Below, one piece after another: positions 4,550-5,401 of a stretch of DNA of 5,401 nucleotides; the stretch's first letter is position 1, and each line of letters opens with the position of its first letter. The translations under genes were made by a program, and so were the position numbers. This stretch comes from Natrialbaceae archaeon (lineage in GTDB: Archaea; Halobacteriota; Halobacteria; Halobacteriales; Natrialbaceae): contig PUPA01000024.1 of NCBI GenBank assembly GCA_003552885.1, forward strand, positions 1 through 5,401. Direction: 5' to 3'. The notes beneath the pieces were generated by a model. That model ran no database searches. It was not told the DNA's origin and saw only the letters and a list, made by a program, of their open reading frames with translations.

Positions 4550-5401
4550 TCAACGATAATCGGACAGCGAGCGCTGCCCGCGGGTCGGTCGGTCGCCGTC
4601 GACTCCCGGCTCTCGCTCCGGGCCGAAGCCGTCGAGGCTGGTCTGGTCCGGGGCGTCGAACGCGAGGTTCGCCACGCGGACGCCGAGCTTGCGGACCCGG
4701 GCGTCGGCGAACTCCGCGAACAGCTTGCGGGCGACCTCGACCACCAGCTCCGGATCGTCGACCGGGCCGGGAAGCGACCGTTCGCGGGTGTTCACCTCGT
4801 ACGGTGGGGTGACGGCCTTGACGCCCACCGTACGGTAGAGCGCGCCCTCCCGGCGGGCGCGGTCGGCGACGGCCTCGGCCAGTGTCCCTATCGCCTCGCG
4901 TTTCTCCACCCACTCCTCGACCGGCGGGTCGTAGGCTGACTCCCGGGAGAAGCTCTTCGGACGCCCCTTCGGCTCGACCTCGCGGTCGTCGCGGCCGCGT
5001 GCCCGACGGAAGAGCTCCCGGCCGCGCTCGCCGAACCGTTCGACGAGCGGCTCCGGATCGGCCTCGGCCACGTCGCCGGCGGTCGCGAGCCCCATCGCGC
5101 GGAGCTCGCGGGCGGTGACCGGGCCGACGCCGTGGAGCTCCTCGACCGGCAGGTCGGCGAGGAACTCCGCCACCTCGCCCGGACGGACGACGGTGAGCCC
5201 GTCCGGTTTCTCGAAGTCACTCGCGACCTTCGCGGCGCTCATCGTGGGCGCGACGCCGACGCTGACGACCACCCCCACCTCCCGGCGGACCCGACCTCTG
5301 ACGTGGCGGGCGAAGCCGTCGGCGACCTCCCAGGCCGTCCGCTCGGTGACGTCGAGGTAGGCCTCGTCGACGCTCACCTCCCGAACGACGTCGGCACAGT
5401 C
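4550..5401 (-). CDS. dinB: DNA polymerase IV (Y family, DinB; N-terminus beyond window edge)
   Basis: A translesion DNA polymerase that copies past damaged bases with low fidelity. The frame is open to base 5401, and 283 residues are visible; homologues are about 400 or more, so roughly the first third of the protein, with the first palm residues, is missing. The GTG at 5377 falls inside the palm motif and is not the start. Visible parts, numbered from the window edge: the catalytic palm motif VSVDEAYLD (9-17) with its Asp-Glu pair; the nucleotide-contacting segment SAAKVASDFEKPDG (55-68); the thumb helix-hairpin-helix LHGVGPVTARELRAMG (89-104); and the little finger from about KGRPKSFSRES (145-155). 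The tail carries QTSLDGF (253-259) and ends in QRSLSDYR (276-283); both fit the PCNA-binding QxxLxx(F/Y) pattern. The J-protein gene follows on the same strand after 121 bases but has its own TATA box. Confidence 0.94.
   Translation of the reverse strand, partial: DCADVVREVSVDEAYLDVTERTAWEVADGFARHVRGRVRREVGVVVSVGVAPTMSAAKVASDFEKPDGLTVVRPGEVAEFLADLPVEELHGVGPVTARELRAMGLATAGDVAEADPEPLVERFGERGRELFRRARGRDDREVEPKGRPKSFSRESAYDPPVEEWVEKREAIGTLAEAVADRARREGALYRTVGVKAVTPPYEVNTRERSLPGPVDDPELVVEVARKLFAEFADARVRKLGVRVANLAFDAPDQTSLDGFGPEREPGVDGDRPTRGQRSLSDYR

Noticed and set aside
3555..4812. Long plus-strand open frames (3555-4295, 3761-4216 and 3898-4812) across the J-protein gene
   Set aside because: They are Arg/Ser/Pro-rich shadows of the J-protein linker. 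One runs across the promoter and into the polymerase gene, and none shows a domain.

Overview
The window looks like chromosome from a halophilic archaeon (Halobacteria). The DNA is strongly GC-rich. The proteins are rich in Asp and Glu, the candidate promoters are archaeal TATA-like elements with short or no leaders, and one protein carries a twin-arginine signal typical of haloarchaeal secretion. I identify no genus. I see no RNA gene, insertion sequence, CRISPR array or integration site.

Layout: (1) 1-342, plus: the C-terminal half of a LivF-type ABC ATPase, cut by the left edge. (2) 513-1646, plus: a Tat-exported chymotrypsin-fold serine protease with a readable His/Asp/Ser triad. Two bases after its stop comes a 60-residue, two-helix membrane protein (1649-1831). 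A perfect 13-bp inverted repeat lies just upstream of the protease start. (3) 1899-2327, minus: an ATP-binding-type UspA protein. It diverges from (4) 2409-3041, plus: a uracil-DNA glycosylase superfamily protein with no cysteine. (5) 3091-4428, minus: a J-domain protein with a Ser/Thr/Gly linker, containing a 27-bp tandem repeat, and about six C-terminal membrane helices. Its upstream region has a clear TATA box set inside an imperfect palindrome. (6) 4550-5401, minus: most of a Y-family DNA polymerase (DinB/Pol IV), cut by the right edge. Its C-terminus carries two PCNA-binding-like motifs.

There is no single operon. The protease and the small membrane protein are probably one transcription unit. 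The Usp, glycosylase, J-protein and polymerase genes are separate housekeeping or stress units; two are DNA-damage proteins, but they lie on opposite strands with a gene between them. The least ordinary items are the protease/membrane-protein pair with its upstream inverted repeat, the cysteine-free glycosylase with altered motifs, the membrane-tethered J protein, and the double PIP-like tail of the polymerase. I found no convincing wholly new multi-gene system.
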